A stretch of DNA of 10,276 bases from Synergistaceae bacterium (GTDB lineage Bacteria > Synergistota > Synergistia > Synergistales > Synergistaceae): assembly GCA_028702015.1 (NCBI GenBank), contig JAQVPO010000022.1:1-10276 (forward strand). Reading direction: 5' to 3'. Below the pieces are notes generated by a model, which saw nothing but the letters and a program-made list of their open reading frames with translations, was not told the DNA's origin and searched no databases. This document shows, piece by piece, positions 1 through 6,754 of the stretch. The position numbers and the translations under genes are program-made. Position 1 is the first letter of the stretch, and each line of letters opens with the position of its first letter.

Positions 1-730
1 CTTTGTCCTTCAGGGCGGGGAGGACAGGTATTTCACAGATGACCTTCTTGTAAAAATAATCGGCCGAATAAAAGAAAAATATAATGACTGTGCTGTAACA
101 CTGTCGCTAGGAGAAAAAAGCAGGAGTTCATACAAACGGCTTTTTGATGCCGGGGCCGACAGATATCTTTTAAGACATGAAACGGCATGTGATTCTCACT
201 ATTCGCTTCTTCATCCGGAAGTACAGACGTTGAAAGAAAGAAAAAGATGTCTTTATGACCTTAAAGAGATAGGTTTTCAGACCGGATGCGGCATTATGGT
301 CGGATCTCCTTTTCAGACGAAAGAAAATCTGGCGGATGATCTTCTTTTTATGAAAGGATTCGGTCCGCATATGGTTGGTCTGGGCCCTTTCATACCGCAC
401 AAGGAGACACCTTTCAGAGACGCAGCTGCAGGCAGCGCAGAAGACTCACTTTTCATGCTGAGTCTTGTGAGATTGATGCTTCCAAGAGTTCTTTTGCCAG
501 CGACTACCGCACTGGGGACCGTGAGGTCGGATGGAAGGGAACAGGGGATACTTGCCGGAGCAAATGTAGTTATGCCAAATATTTCGCCGCTGGAATCACG
601 CAAGAATTACCTGCTGTACGATAACAAAATAGGTACATCTGATGATGCCTCGGAGAGTCTCAGCTACGTAAGACAGAAAGTTGAAGGCATCGGTTATGAA
701 ATTGCAGTTGAACGCGGCGACTACAGATGA
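1..730 (+). CDS. hydE: [FeFe]-hydrogenase maturation radical SAM protein HydE (5' partial)
   Basis: C-terminal 242 residues of a radical SAM protein that, with HydF and HydG, builds the H-cluster of [FeFe] hydrogenase in the cytoplasm. The reading frame is open from base 2 to the TGA at 728-730; the start and the CX3CX2C cluster loop lie left of the window. HydE-like stretches in order are FVLQGGEDRYFTDD, DRYLLRHETA, GCGIMVGSPFQT, GPFIPHKETPFRD, LPATTALGTV and ILAGANVVMPNISP, matching the second half of the TIM barrel. In many HydE proteins the tail carries an accessory CX7CX2C iron-sulfur motif. Here the equivalent region (NKIGTSDDASES onward) has no cysteine, so that second cluster is probably absent. 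It is dispensable in characterised HydE. BioB or PylB relatives are alternatives, but the ATTALGTV and GANVVMPN stretches favour HydE. The presence of this gene implies an anaerobe with an [FeFe] hydrogenase elsewhere. Confidence 0.88.
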   Translation, partial: FVLQGGEDRYFTDDLLVKIIGRIKEKYNDCAVTLSLGEKSRSSYKRLFDAGADRYLLRHETACDSHYSLLHPEVQTLKERKRCLYDLKEIGFQTGCGIMVGSPFQTKENLADDLLFMKGFGPHMVGLGPFIPHKETPFRDAAAGSAEDSLFMLSLVRLMLPRVLLPATTALGTVRSDGREQGILAGANVVMPNISPLESRKNYLLYDNKIGTSDDASESLSYVRQKVEGIGYEIAVERGDYR

Positions 731-743
731 TTTTTTCTGTTCT

Positions 744-772
744 TTGACTGGCTGGACAGCCTATATTAGAAT
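744..772 (+). promoter_or_regulatory. Candidate sigma-70-type promoter upstream of the Nif3-family gene
   Basis: TTGACT (744-749) and TAGAAT (767-772) each match the -35 and -10 consensus at five of six bases and are separated by exactly 17 bp. A transcript would begin near 779-780, after the hydE stop and before the Shine-Dalgarno at 791-796. No strong terminator is visible after hydE, so read-through from hydE is also possible. This could be the main promoter of the long downstream operon. Seen in sequence only; activity is inferred. Confidence 0.5.
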
Positions 773-790
773 AGGAAAGCTGCGATGAAT

Positions 791-796
791 GGGGGA
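791..796 (+). promoter_or_regulatory. Shine-Dalgarno GGGGGA that decides the Nif3-family start
   Basis: GGGGGA sits 6 nt before the ATG at 803. A second in-frame ATG at 785 has AGGAA at 773-777, but that site overlaps the -10 element and would lie upstream of the predicted transcription start. Transcripts from the candidate promoter could therefore only use the ATG at 803. Confidence 0.55.
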
Positions 797-802
797 ACCA
801 TC

Positions 803-1588
803 ATGAAACTGTCAGATGTTATAGCTCTTGTAGAAAAAAGAATACCCCTTGAATGGTCCGAGGAATGGGATAATCCCGGACTTATTGTAGGAGATGCTGA
901 TTCAGAAATAGTTAAGATCGGTGTTGTTCTTGACGTGACTGAAGATGCTGTTTTGAAAGCGGCAGATTCAGGATGTCAGCTTCTCGTTTCACATCATCCA
1001 ATTATATTCAGGCCGTTAAAGAATATAATCCCGGACAGACCGGCAGGCAAGGCGATTGTTATGTCCATAAAAAGCGGTATATCGTTATATGCGGCCCACA
1101 CCAACTGGGACTCTTCACCAGAAGGGGTCAATTTTACGCTTGCAGAACTGCTTGGGCTTGATAATATTGAGCCTCTTGTTCCACCGGCAGAAGCATCCTC
1201 TTCATGGGGGATGGGAGCGGTCGGTGAACTTATGATGCCTATCTCTTTCAATGCCCTGATGCAGCTGATAAAAGAACGATGGTGCCTTTCATCAGATGCA
1301 GGATATGGCAGTCAGCCCGGCATGATCAGAAAGATCGCACTTGGAGGCGGTTCGTGCGGAGAGATGTGGGAACAGGCCGCGGAGAAGGGTGCTTCCTTTT
1401 TTATTACGGCTGATATGTCCTACCACGACAGACAGGATGCGCTTAACTCAGGTCTAAAGCTGATAGATGTTGACCATGGAGAGATGGAAAGGGCAAGTCT
1501 GTTCAGACTTAAGTCTGTAATAGAAAAAGAGACAGGGCTGGCTGTTGAGATCATCCCTGAGACGAATACAGAAAAAATTACACTGTAA
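803..1588 (+). CDS. Nif3/DUF34 (GTP cyclohydrolase I type 2-like) metal-binding protein
   Basis: A 261-residue member of the DUF34/Nif3 (YbgI/YqfO) family. These are cytoplasmic toroidal hexamers with a dinuclear metal site; their biochemical role is unsettled and the old name GTP cyclohydrolase I type 2 is not well supported. Family marks seen are EEWDNPGL near residue 20, LLVSHHPIIF with His64 and His65, AHTNWD with His99 and Asp103, and the closing DVDHGEMER with His225 and Glu229. These give the expected metal-ligand set. The length is that of the short form, so the PII-like insert found in longer Gram-positive relatives is missing. The start at 803 gives MKLSDVI, typical of the family; an ATG six codons upstream (785) is possible but less likely given the promoter and ribosome-binding site. 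In several genomes the family member lies beside the rpoD or trmK region; here it precedes trpS instead. Confidence 0.9.
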   Translation: MKLSDVIALVEKRIPLEWSEEWDNPGLIVGDADSEIVKIGVVLDVTEDAVLKAADSGCQLLVSHHPIIFRPLKNIIPDRPAGKAIVMSIKSGISLYAAHTNWDSSPEGVNFTLAELLGLDNIEPLVPPAEASSSWGMGAVGELMMPISFNALMQLIKERWCLSSDAGYGSQPGMIRKIALGGGSCGEMWEQAAEKGASFFITADMSYHDRQDALNSGLKLIDVDHGEMERASLFRLKSVIEKETGLAVEIIPETNTEKITL

Positions 1589-1657
1589 TAAGATCATCAG
1601 CATATTTTGCCGCTCCTGCAGAGGGTCGGCGTAACTTTAGAAGGGACAGTGGAACGA

Positions 1658-2653
1658 ATGAACGAGAAAAAGAGGATATTCAGCGGGATGAGACCTACCG
1701 GCAAGCTTCATTACGGACATATGGCAGGTGCTCTTATCAACTGGGTCAAGCTTCAGAACGAGTATAACTGTTTCTGGGGAATAGTTGACTGGCATGCTAT
1801 GATGTCGGATTACGCGGACTGCAGCAGAGTAAAATCAAACTGCAGAGAGATACTGCTTGATTGGCTTGCTGTAGGGGTAGATCCTGAGAAGTCTTCGATA
1901 TTCATCCAGTCGCATGTCAAACAGCATGCGGAGATACACCTTGCACTTTCGATGATAACCCCTCTTGGATGGCTCGAGCGCTGCCCGACATACAAGGAAC
2001 AGATACTCAACCTCCAGAACAAGGATCTTTCCACTTACGCATTCCTGGGCTATCCTGTGCTCATGGCAGGTGATATCCTCCTTTATAAATCATGGGCTGT
2101 TCCTGTAGGAGAGGACCAGGGTCCTCATCTTGAACTTTCAAGGGAAGTGGCGCGCAGGTTCAACCATTTCTACGGTGACATATTCCCTGAACCCGAAACG
2201 CTGCTCACCCCATCTGCTAAGATGCCCGGCACAGACGGCCGCAAGATGAGCAAGTCATATGGAAATGCACTGGACATCGCGGACGATATGGGGACTATAT
2301 GGGGCAAGCTGAGGACAATGACAACGGATCCTGCACGCGAGAGAAGGACTGATCCCGGAACGCCGGAAAAGTGCCCTGTGTGGGATATACATAAATTTTT
2401 CAACAAAGATGCGCAGGAAATGTCAGAGATCCACGAGGGATGTATGAATGCCGGAATAGGATGTGTGGACTGCAAGAAGAAGCTTATGGTGCACCTCGAA
2501 AAAATGATGGGGCCAATACAGGAACGCCGTGCTTATTACGAAAAGCGCGAGGATGACCTGATGCAGATACTTGAGTCAGGTGCCTCGCGTGCGCGCTCTG
2601 TAGCCGAAAAGACGATGGATGACGTCTATAAGGCAATGGGACTTTTGCACTGA
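1658..2653 (+). CDS. trpS: Tryptophanyl-tRNA synthetase
   Basis: Charges tRNA-Trp with tryptophan using ATP; a class I, cytoplasmic, homodimeric enzyme. At 331 residues it has normal bacterial length. The N-terminal Rossmann domain opens with SGMRPTGKLHYGH, which holds the HIGH-type signature (HYGH, residues 18-21). The second signature, KMSKS, is at residues 196-200 after MPGTDGR. PVGEDQGPHLELSREVARRFN in between matches the conserved segment that contacts the tryptophan and adenylate sites. The ATG at 1658 is preferred because the family starts shortly before the RxFSGxxPTG motif. AAGGG at 1641-1645 lies 12 nt upstream, which is long; an in-frame GTG at 1649 has the same site only 3 nt away, so the start is uncertain by three codons. 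The 69-bp leader has a small hairpin (1609-1630) but is too short for a T-box, so no tryptophan control is visible. Confidence 0.96.
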   Translation: MNEKKRIFSGMRPTGKLHYGHMAGALINWVKLQNEYNCFWGIVDWHAMMSDYADCSRVKSNCREILLDWLAVGVDPEKSSIFIQSHVKQHAEIHLALSMITPLGWLERCPTYKEQILNLQNKDLSTYAFLGYPVLMAGDILLYKSWAVPVGEDQGPHLELSREVARRFNHFYGDIFPEPETLLTPSAKMPGTDGRKMSKSYGNALDIADDMGTIWGKLRTMTTDPARERRTDPGTPEKCPVWDIHKFFNKDAQEMSEIHEGCMNAGIGCVDCKKKLMVHLEKMMGPIQERRAYYEKREDDLMQILESGASRARSVAEKTMDDVYKAMGLLH

Positions 2654-2660
2654 GGATAAA

Positions 2661-3452
2661 TTGACAGAACTGCAGGGATTGTCGCATAAAAATGAAAAAG
2701 CGGACCGGAATGGGTTCGAGGTTCAGCTCGGAGCTTTTTCCGGTCCGCTTGATCTTTTGTGCCATTTAGTCGAAAGCAGGGAAATGAATCCTGCTGAGCT
2801 TAACCTGACGGAACTTGTGTCTCAGTATGTAAGGTTTCTGGTGAGCAGTAAACGCACGACACTGAACGAGATGGCCGAGTTTTTTTCTTTTGCCAGCAGG
2901 CTTCTTTTGAGAAAGGTCCATTCGCTTTTCCCCGCTCAGCGTGATACTGCCGATCAGCAAGATCTCCTGGATGAAGATATCTTTACTGATGAAGAAGAAC
3001 TCAGAAGAATGCTTGAGGTATTCAGGCCGTACAGGAACGGCGCAGCCTATATGGCAGCACTTCAAAGAGAGAGAGAACGTTCTTTTATCAGGATAGCTGA
3101 CGATGAGAGCATCCCTTTTTATGACCTTGGAGATCTGTATGGACTTGCTTCACTATGGTGGCAGCTGCTGGACAGATACAATGAAAAAAGAAAAATAGGG
3201 GATTACTGTGAAGAGTCCCTATGGGACGATATCCCTGATGCCATTCCTGAAGAACGTCAGGTAGAAGAGAGAATGGAAGAACTTCTGCGCAGCATAAGGA
3301 AAAAAGAACTCGGACTCAGTGACCTGCTTGGAGAGAAGAACAAAAAAATGCTGATCGTTACGCTGCTTGCTCTGCTGGAAATGTCACGCCTTGGAATGGT
3401 AAGGATCACTCAGTCAGAAACGTTGGGAGATGTTCTAGTTGCAGCAGTCTGA
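2661..3452 (+). CDS. scpA: Segregation and condensation protein A (kleisin)
   Basis: Kleisin subunit of the Smc-ScpAB condensin that compacts and separates chromosomes. It is 263 residues long. The N-terminal part (about residues 18-90) contains the hallmark AFSGPLDLLCHLVES, then ELVSQYVRFL and the helical FASRLLLRKVHSLFP segment that binds the Smc neck. An acidic, less conserved middle follows. The C-terminal winged-helix end (about 225-263) reads LIVTLLALLEMSRLGMVRI and contacts the Smc head. TTG at 2661 is chosen as start: GAGGA at 2652-2656 overlaps the trpS stop codon and lies 4 nt away, leaving 7 bp between the genes. No in-frame ATG lies between the trpS stop and the conserved GPLDLL; the upstream in-frame ATG at 2619 is inside trpS. 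The next gene, scpB, encodes its obligate partner. Confidence 0.95.
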   Translation: MTELQGLSHKNEKADRNGFEVQLGAFSGPLDLLCHLVESREMNPAELNLTELVSQYVRFLVSSKRTTLNEMAEFFSFASRLLLRKVHSLFPAQRDTADQQDLLDEDIFTDEEELRRMLEVFRPYRNGAAYMAALQRERERSFIRIADDESIPFYDLGDLYGLASLWWQLLDRYNEKRKIGDYCEESLWDDIPDAIPEERQVEERMEELLRSIRKKELGLSDLLGEKNKKMLIVTLLALLEMSRLGMVRITQSETLGDVLVAAV

Positions 3453-4056
3453 TGAAAATAACAGAATTGGACTTCTTGAGAAACAGGTCGAAGCAATGCT
3501 TTTTGTCTCACCGCAGCCAGTCTCAAGTCAGGAGATAGCATCCTACCTTGGAGTATCTGCAGCCAGAATTGAAAATGCAGTTAAAACACTGCGAGATATA
3601 TATGCAAAGTCTCATGGACTCACCATCCTTTTTGTCTCCGGCGGATGGCAGATGGCCACGTTGCCGGATCTTGCAGACACTATAGAAGCTTTTTCGAACG
3701 CTGTATCAATGCAGCGGGTCAGACTAAGCAAAGCTGCGCTTGAAACATTGTCCGTGATTGCATATAACCAGCCTGTCACCCGCTCTGAAATAGAGGACAT
3801 CCGTTCTGTAAGATGCGACAGGGTAGTAGATACGCTCATGAAACATGGTCTTGTCAGAATATCAGGGAGGAAAAAAAGCGTTGGCTCACCGCTTCTTTTC
3901 AGAACGACAGACCGTTTTCTTGAGATATTTGGTCTTGCAGGGATAAATTCACTGCCTTCCCTTGATGAGCTTAAAGATTACCGCGCAGAGGACGATGCAT
4001 TCGATTCCCTTGAAAGAACGCACGGCTCAGCAGATGAAGGGGATAACTATGAATGA
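3439..4056 (+). CDS. scpB: Segregation and condensation protein B
   Basis: Dimeric kite protein that binds the middle of ScpA in the Smc-ScpAB complex. It has 205 residues in two winged-helix domains. The first runs roughly 12-80 (KQVEAMLFVSPQPVSSQEIA). The second runs roughly 96-166 and shows the strongly conserved LSKAALETLSVIAYNQPVTR and the GSPLLFRTTDRFLEIFGL segment. The tail is acidic. The start is TTG at 3439 with GGGAGA at 3425-3430, 8 nt upstream. The first internal ATG would remove the first helix, so TTG is preferred. It overlaps the scpA stop by 14 bp, consistent with translational coupling of the two partners. Confidence 0.95.
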   Translation: MQQSDENNRIGLLEKQVEAMLFVSPQPVSSQEIASYLGVSAARIENAVKTLRDIYAKSHGLTILFVSGGWQMATLPDLADTIEAFSNAVSMQRVRLSKAALETLSVIAYNQPVTRSEIEDIRSVRCDRVVDTLMKHGLVRISGRKKSVGSPLLFRTTDRFLEIFGLAGINSLPSLDELKDYRAEDDAFDSLERTHGSADEGDNYE

Positions 4057-4786
4057 ATCTAAAAACAGCATCAGACTGAACCGGTATCTTGCTCTATGCG
4101 GTATTGCTGCGAGGCGTAAAGCCGAGGAGCATATACTGGCAGGAAAAGTGACTATAAACGGAGAGGTCGCTGCCGAGCCCGGAAGGCAGGTTGAAGAGTC
4201 GGATATTGTCCTGTTTGAAGGGAAAGAAATATCACCTGTAGAGAAAAAATATCTTATCTTCAATAAGCCCTGCGGCATTCTTAGCGCGGTAGAAGACAGC
4301 CGTGAGCGCACTGTTATCGATATCCTCCCTCCTGAGATGGATAAATACCGTCTCTTTCCGGTCGGAAGGCTGGACAGGGAGAGCGAGGGCCTGATGATCC
4401 TTACAAACGACGGGATCTTCTCCCAGGAACTTATCCATCCATCCAAAGGAATAACGAAGACCTATGAGGTACAGCTCAGGAATCCCATGCCTGAAGATAA
4501 GCTTATCGAGTGGACAAAAGGCGTGGAATGCGATGGTATTTTCCTGAAACCTCTTTCTGTTCGCAGGATCGGACGCAGACCTCTGCAATGCTGGTTTGAA
4601 GTAGTGCTGGGAGAGGGAATAAAGAGAGAGATACGCCTTATGGTCCGTTCATTGGATAATGATGTCAGAAGACTGATAAGAAGGAAAATCGGTAGTCTGG
4701 AACTAAGGGAACTGACTTCTGGAAGCAATATTTCGGTTACCAGAGAAGAACTTTGGAGTTATATTAAGAACGGAAAGATAGTATAA
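4049..4786 (+). CDS. rluB: 23S rRNA pseudouridine synthase, RluB/RsuA family
   Basis: Converts a specific uridine in ribosomal RNA to pseudouridine; RluB acts on helix 89-90 of 23S rRNA in E. coli. It is 245 residues long. An N-terminal S4 RNA-binding domain (RLNRYLALCGIAARRKAEEHI, about residues 9-60) precedes the catalytic domain, whose VGRLDRESEGLMILTNDG motif holds the nucleophile Asp109. FNKPCGILSA (71-80) and KREIRLMVRSL (192-202) are also typical. ATG at 4049 overlaps the scpB stop by 8 bp and has AAGGGG at 4037-4042, 6 nt upstream. The position next to scpAB is common in bacteria and favours RluB over RsuA or RluE/RluF, but the exact target uridine cannot be read from the sequence. 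The -10-like TATAAT at 4782-4787 spans its stop codon. Confidence 0.9.
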   Translation: MNESKNSIRLNRYLALCGIAARRKAEEHILAGKVTINGEVAAEPGRQVEESDIVLFEGKEISPVEKKYLIFNKPCGILSAVEDSRERTVIDILPPEMDKYRLFPVGRLDRESEGLMILTNDGIFSQELIHPSKGITKTYEVQLRNPMPEDKLIEWTKGVECDGIFLKPLSVRRIGRRPLQCWFEVVLGEGIKREIRLMVRSLDNDVRRLIRRKIGSLELRELTSGSNISVTREELWSYIKNGKIV

Positions 4787-4787
4787 T
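4759..4787 (+). promoter_or_regulatory. Weak candidate promoter at the end of rluB
   Basis: A perfect TATAAT (4782-4787) covers the rluB stop codon. With a 17-bp spacer the -35 position reads TTATAT (4759-4764), a poor match. Transcription from here would start near 4793 and run through the hairpin at 4817-4845 into cmk. AT-rich sequence alone can produce such a hexamer, so confidence is low. Confidence 0.25.
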
Positions 4788-4816
4788 AATAGTTTAAGGA
4801 ATGTGTATTCATAACA

Positions 4817-4855
4817 TTTTCGGTCCGCAATATCAGGCCCGAAAAGTTTTGTGTT
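4817..4855 (+). terminator. Hairpin with T-rich tail in the rluB-cmk gap (possible weak terminator or attenuator)
   Basis: TTTTCGG (4817-4823) is perfectly complementary to CCGAAAA (4839-4845). One mismatch further in, CC/GG (4825-4826 with 4836-4837) can add two pairs, leaving a 9-nt loop. The tail GTTTTGTGTT follows (4846-4855). The stem has only a short GC core and the U-tract is interrupted, so it would be a partial terminator at best. It sits in the only sizeable gap of the operon, between rluB and cmk. Confidence 0.35.
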
Positions 4856-4883
4856 GCCATCCGGCATATGAGGGAGTTCGTTT

Positions 4884-5567
4884 ATGAATAAAAAAAAAAT
4901 CCGCCCGCTTGTTATAACAATTGACGGACCTGCAGGTGCAGGGAAGAGCACTGTTGCAAGGATCACTGCAGAAAGACTGGGTCTTCCCTACCTTGATACA
5001 GGAGCGATATACAGGGCAGTAACATGGTTCCTTAAAGGCCATGCAATAGCTCCCGAAGATGGGGAGATGATCGGATCCGCCCTGGCAGTAATATCGATTT
5101 CTTTGTCAGACGGAAGTGTCTACGTCAACGAACGCAATGTGACAGATGAGATCAGGACTCCGGATGTGGATGCAGCGGTATCATCTTATTCCGCGCTTAA
5201 ACCCGTCAGGGATGCACTTATGGATCTCCAGCGAGAACAGGCTTCACGCGGTCTTGTTGCGGATGGACGCGATATGGGGACTGTTGTTTTCCCATGCGCT
5301 GATCTTAAAATATTCCTGACAGCGGATGCAGAAGAAAGGGCAAGACGGCGTTACAAAGAAAGACTTGCACGCGGAGAGAAAGCTGAATATGCTGAGATAC
5401 TCAGCTATGTTAACGAACGCGACCTTTATGATATGAACAGGGAAATAGCTCCCCTGCGTCCGGCGAACGGTTGTGTAATACTCGACAGCACAAGGATGAC
5501 GATAGAAGAAGTTGCTGATGTTATTGTCAGTTTAGCCAGAGAACTTGGAGAGACCAAAGAAAATTGA
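4884..5567 (+). CDS. cmk: Cytidylate kinase
   Basis: Phosphorylates CMP and dCMP with ATP, recycling pyrimidine nucleotides for RNA, DNA and CDP-lipid synthesis. It has 227 residues, the usual length of bacterial Cmk. The P-loop GPAGAGKST is at residues 15-23, followed by the substrate-binding YLDTGAIYRAVTW (37-48). The CMP-binding insert is visible as VTDEIRTPDVDAAVSSYSAL (86-105), and ADGRDMGTVVFP (127-137) carries the conserved Asp and Arg pair. The lid is the arginine-rich ERARRRYKERL. ATG at 4884 has AGGGAG at 4871-4876, 7 nt upstream, an ideal site. It begins the second dense part of the operon and its stop overlaps the hflX start. Confidence 0.97.
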   Translation: MNKKKIRPLVITIDGPAGAGKSTVARITAERLGLPYLDTGAIYRAVTWFLKGHAIAPEDGEMIGSALAVISISLSDGSVYVNERNVTDEIRTPDVDAAVSSYSALKPVRDALMDLQREQASRGLVADGRDMGTVVFPCADLKIFLTADAEERARRRYKERLARGEKAEYAEILSYVNERDLYDMNREIAPLRPANGCVILDSTRMTIEEVADVIVSLARELGETKEN

Positions 5568-6727
5568 GCAGACAGAAAAGGTCTATAGATCTTTCAATAA
5601 AACCTCAGAAAGCAATAGTGTGCGGAGTCGATATCAGCAATGCAGACGACACAGAAGTCTCCCTTGATGAACTCGTGATGCTCCTCGAAAATTTAAGCAT
5701 ACCTGCAGTAGCGAGAGTTATCCAGAAAAGAAACACGCCTGATCCGGCTAGTTTTGTAGGTTCGGGCAAGGCGGAAGAGATAAAAGATTTTGCACATAAA
5801 TCAGAAGCTAACCTGCTTGTTGTTGATGATTTTCTGAGCCCCACACAAAAGAGCAACCTTCAGAAGCTGACATCAATGACAGTTTGGGACAGGGCTTTTG
5901 TGATAATGAAAATATTCGAGAGCAGGGCTCATACTGCAGAAGCTAAGCTTCAAGTGGAGCTTGCACAGTATAGATATGAAATTCCCAGCCTCAAAGGACT
6001 TGGACATCAGATGTCGAGAACAGGCGGAGGAATAGGAACGAGAGGTCCCGGCGAGACTGAGTTTGAAAGACATAGAAGAAAGCTTGAGAGACGTATCAAA
6101 AGTATCACTTTGCGTCTGGAAGAAGTTAAGGACAGAAGAAGAGAGAGAAGAGAGCGGCGCAGAAAAGACGGAGCTTTTACAGCTGCCCTGGTAGGATATA
6201 CAAACAGCGGTAAATCGACACTTTTAAGATCGCTTTCAAAGGACTGGGGTATATTGGCAGCAAATCAGCTTTTCTCGACCCTGGACACGGTAATGAGAAA
6301 AATCAGCTTCAGGGATGGCGGAAGTTTCCTGCTTTCTGACACTGTAGGATTTATTCGTAAGCTGCCGCCTGAACTGGTTGCGGCATTCAGAGCCACTCTT
6401 GAAGAGGTATCCGGCGCGGATCTCCTTCTGCTGGTAATAGATTCAGCTGAGAAGGACCCCGTTGGTAATATGGAGATAGTCATTGAAACTCTTAAAGAGC
6501 TTAAAGCAGATGATCTGCCCAGGATAGTGGTGCTTAACAAAATAGACAAAACTGGATCAGATGCAGATTTCACAGCTATGGAGCTGCGTGCGAGGGGTGA
6601 GGAAACAGTAAAGGTATGCGCTCTTAGCGGGGAAGGATTCGAAGATCTTCTAGCCGCAATAAAAAAATATACATCTGAGAAGAACGAAAACTATGAGAGC
6701 GGGCTGTCAGCTGCGCGTGCTCAATAA
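5564..6727 (+). CDS. hflX: Ribosome-associated GTPase HflX
   Basis: Obg-class GTPase that binds the 50S subunit and splits stalled 70S ribosomes under stress. It has 387 residues. The N-terminal HflX domain includes the early CGVDIS strand and the nucleotide-binding segment GGGIGTRGPGETEFERHR before a highly basic coiled helix (RRRERRERRRK). The G domain shows G1 GYTNSGKST (211-219), G3 DTVGFIRKLP (from 259), G4 NKID (325-328) and a G5-like CALSGEG. The start is TTG at 5564, sharing a TTGA with the cmk stop. GGAGA lies at 5547-5551, 12 nt upstream, which is loose, so initiation may rely on coupling to cmk. The next possible in-frame start, a GTG near codon 19, would still keep the conserved core. 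Confidence 0.95.
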   Translation: MSRQKRSIDLSIKPQKAIVCGVDISNADDTEVSLDELVMLLENLSIPAVARVIQKRNTPDPASFVGSGKAEEIKDFAHKSEANLLVVDDFLSPTQKSNLQKLTSMTVWDRAFVIMKIFESRAHTAEAKLQVELAQYRYEIPSLKGLGHQMSRTGGGIGTRGPGETEFERHRRKLERRIKSITLRLEEVKDRRRERRERRRKDGAFTAALVGYTNSGKSTLLRSLSKDWGILAANQLFSTLDTVMRKISFRDGGSFLLSDTVGFIRKLPPELVAAFRATLEEVSGADLLLLVIDSAEKDPVGNMEIVIETLKELKADDLPRIVVLNKIDKTGSDADFTAMELRARGEETVKVCALSGEGFEDLLAAIKKYTSEKNENYESGLSAARAQ

Positions 6728-6754
6728 AACGTATGAGAGACAGGATGTGATCTT

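Noticed and set aside
723..761. Possible terminator after hydE: ACAGA/TCTGT (723-740) and GGCT/AGCC (750-761)
   Set aside because: Stems are 4-5 bp and no T-run follows the GC stem; it is not convincing as an intrinsic terminator.
1589..1657. Leader of trpS with a small hairpin (GCCG 1609-1612 with CGGC 1627-1630), considered as a T-box or tryptophan attenuator
   Set aside because: The gap is only 69 bp, has no T-box consensus, no run of Trp codons and no U-tract after the stem.
2661..2690. TTGACA followed after 18 bp by CATAAA, resembling a promoter inside the start of scpA
   Set aside because: The TTG is better explained as the scpA start codon with GAGGA just upstream. A transcript beginning near 2697 would have no usable scpA start, and the -10 is a poor match.
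6118..6172. Purine-rich repeat-like stretch of GAAGAAGAGAGAG type
   Set aside because: It encodes the basic helix of HflX (alternating Arg/Glu), expected for this family, with AGA/AGG codons producing the pattern.
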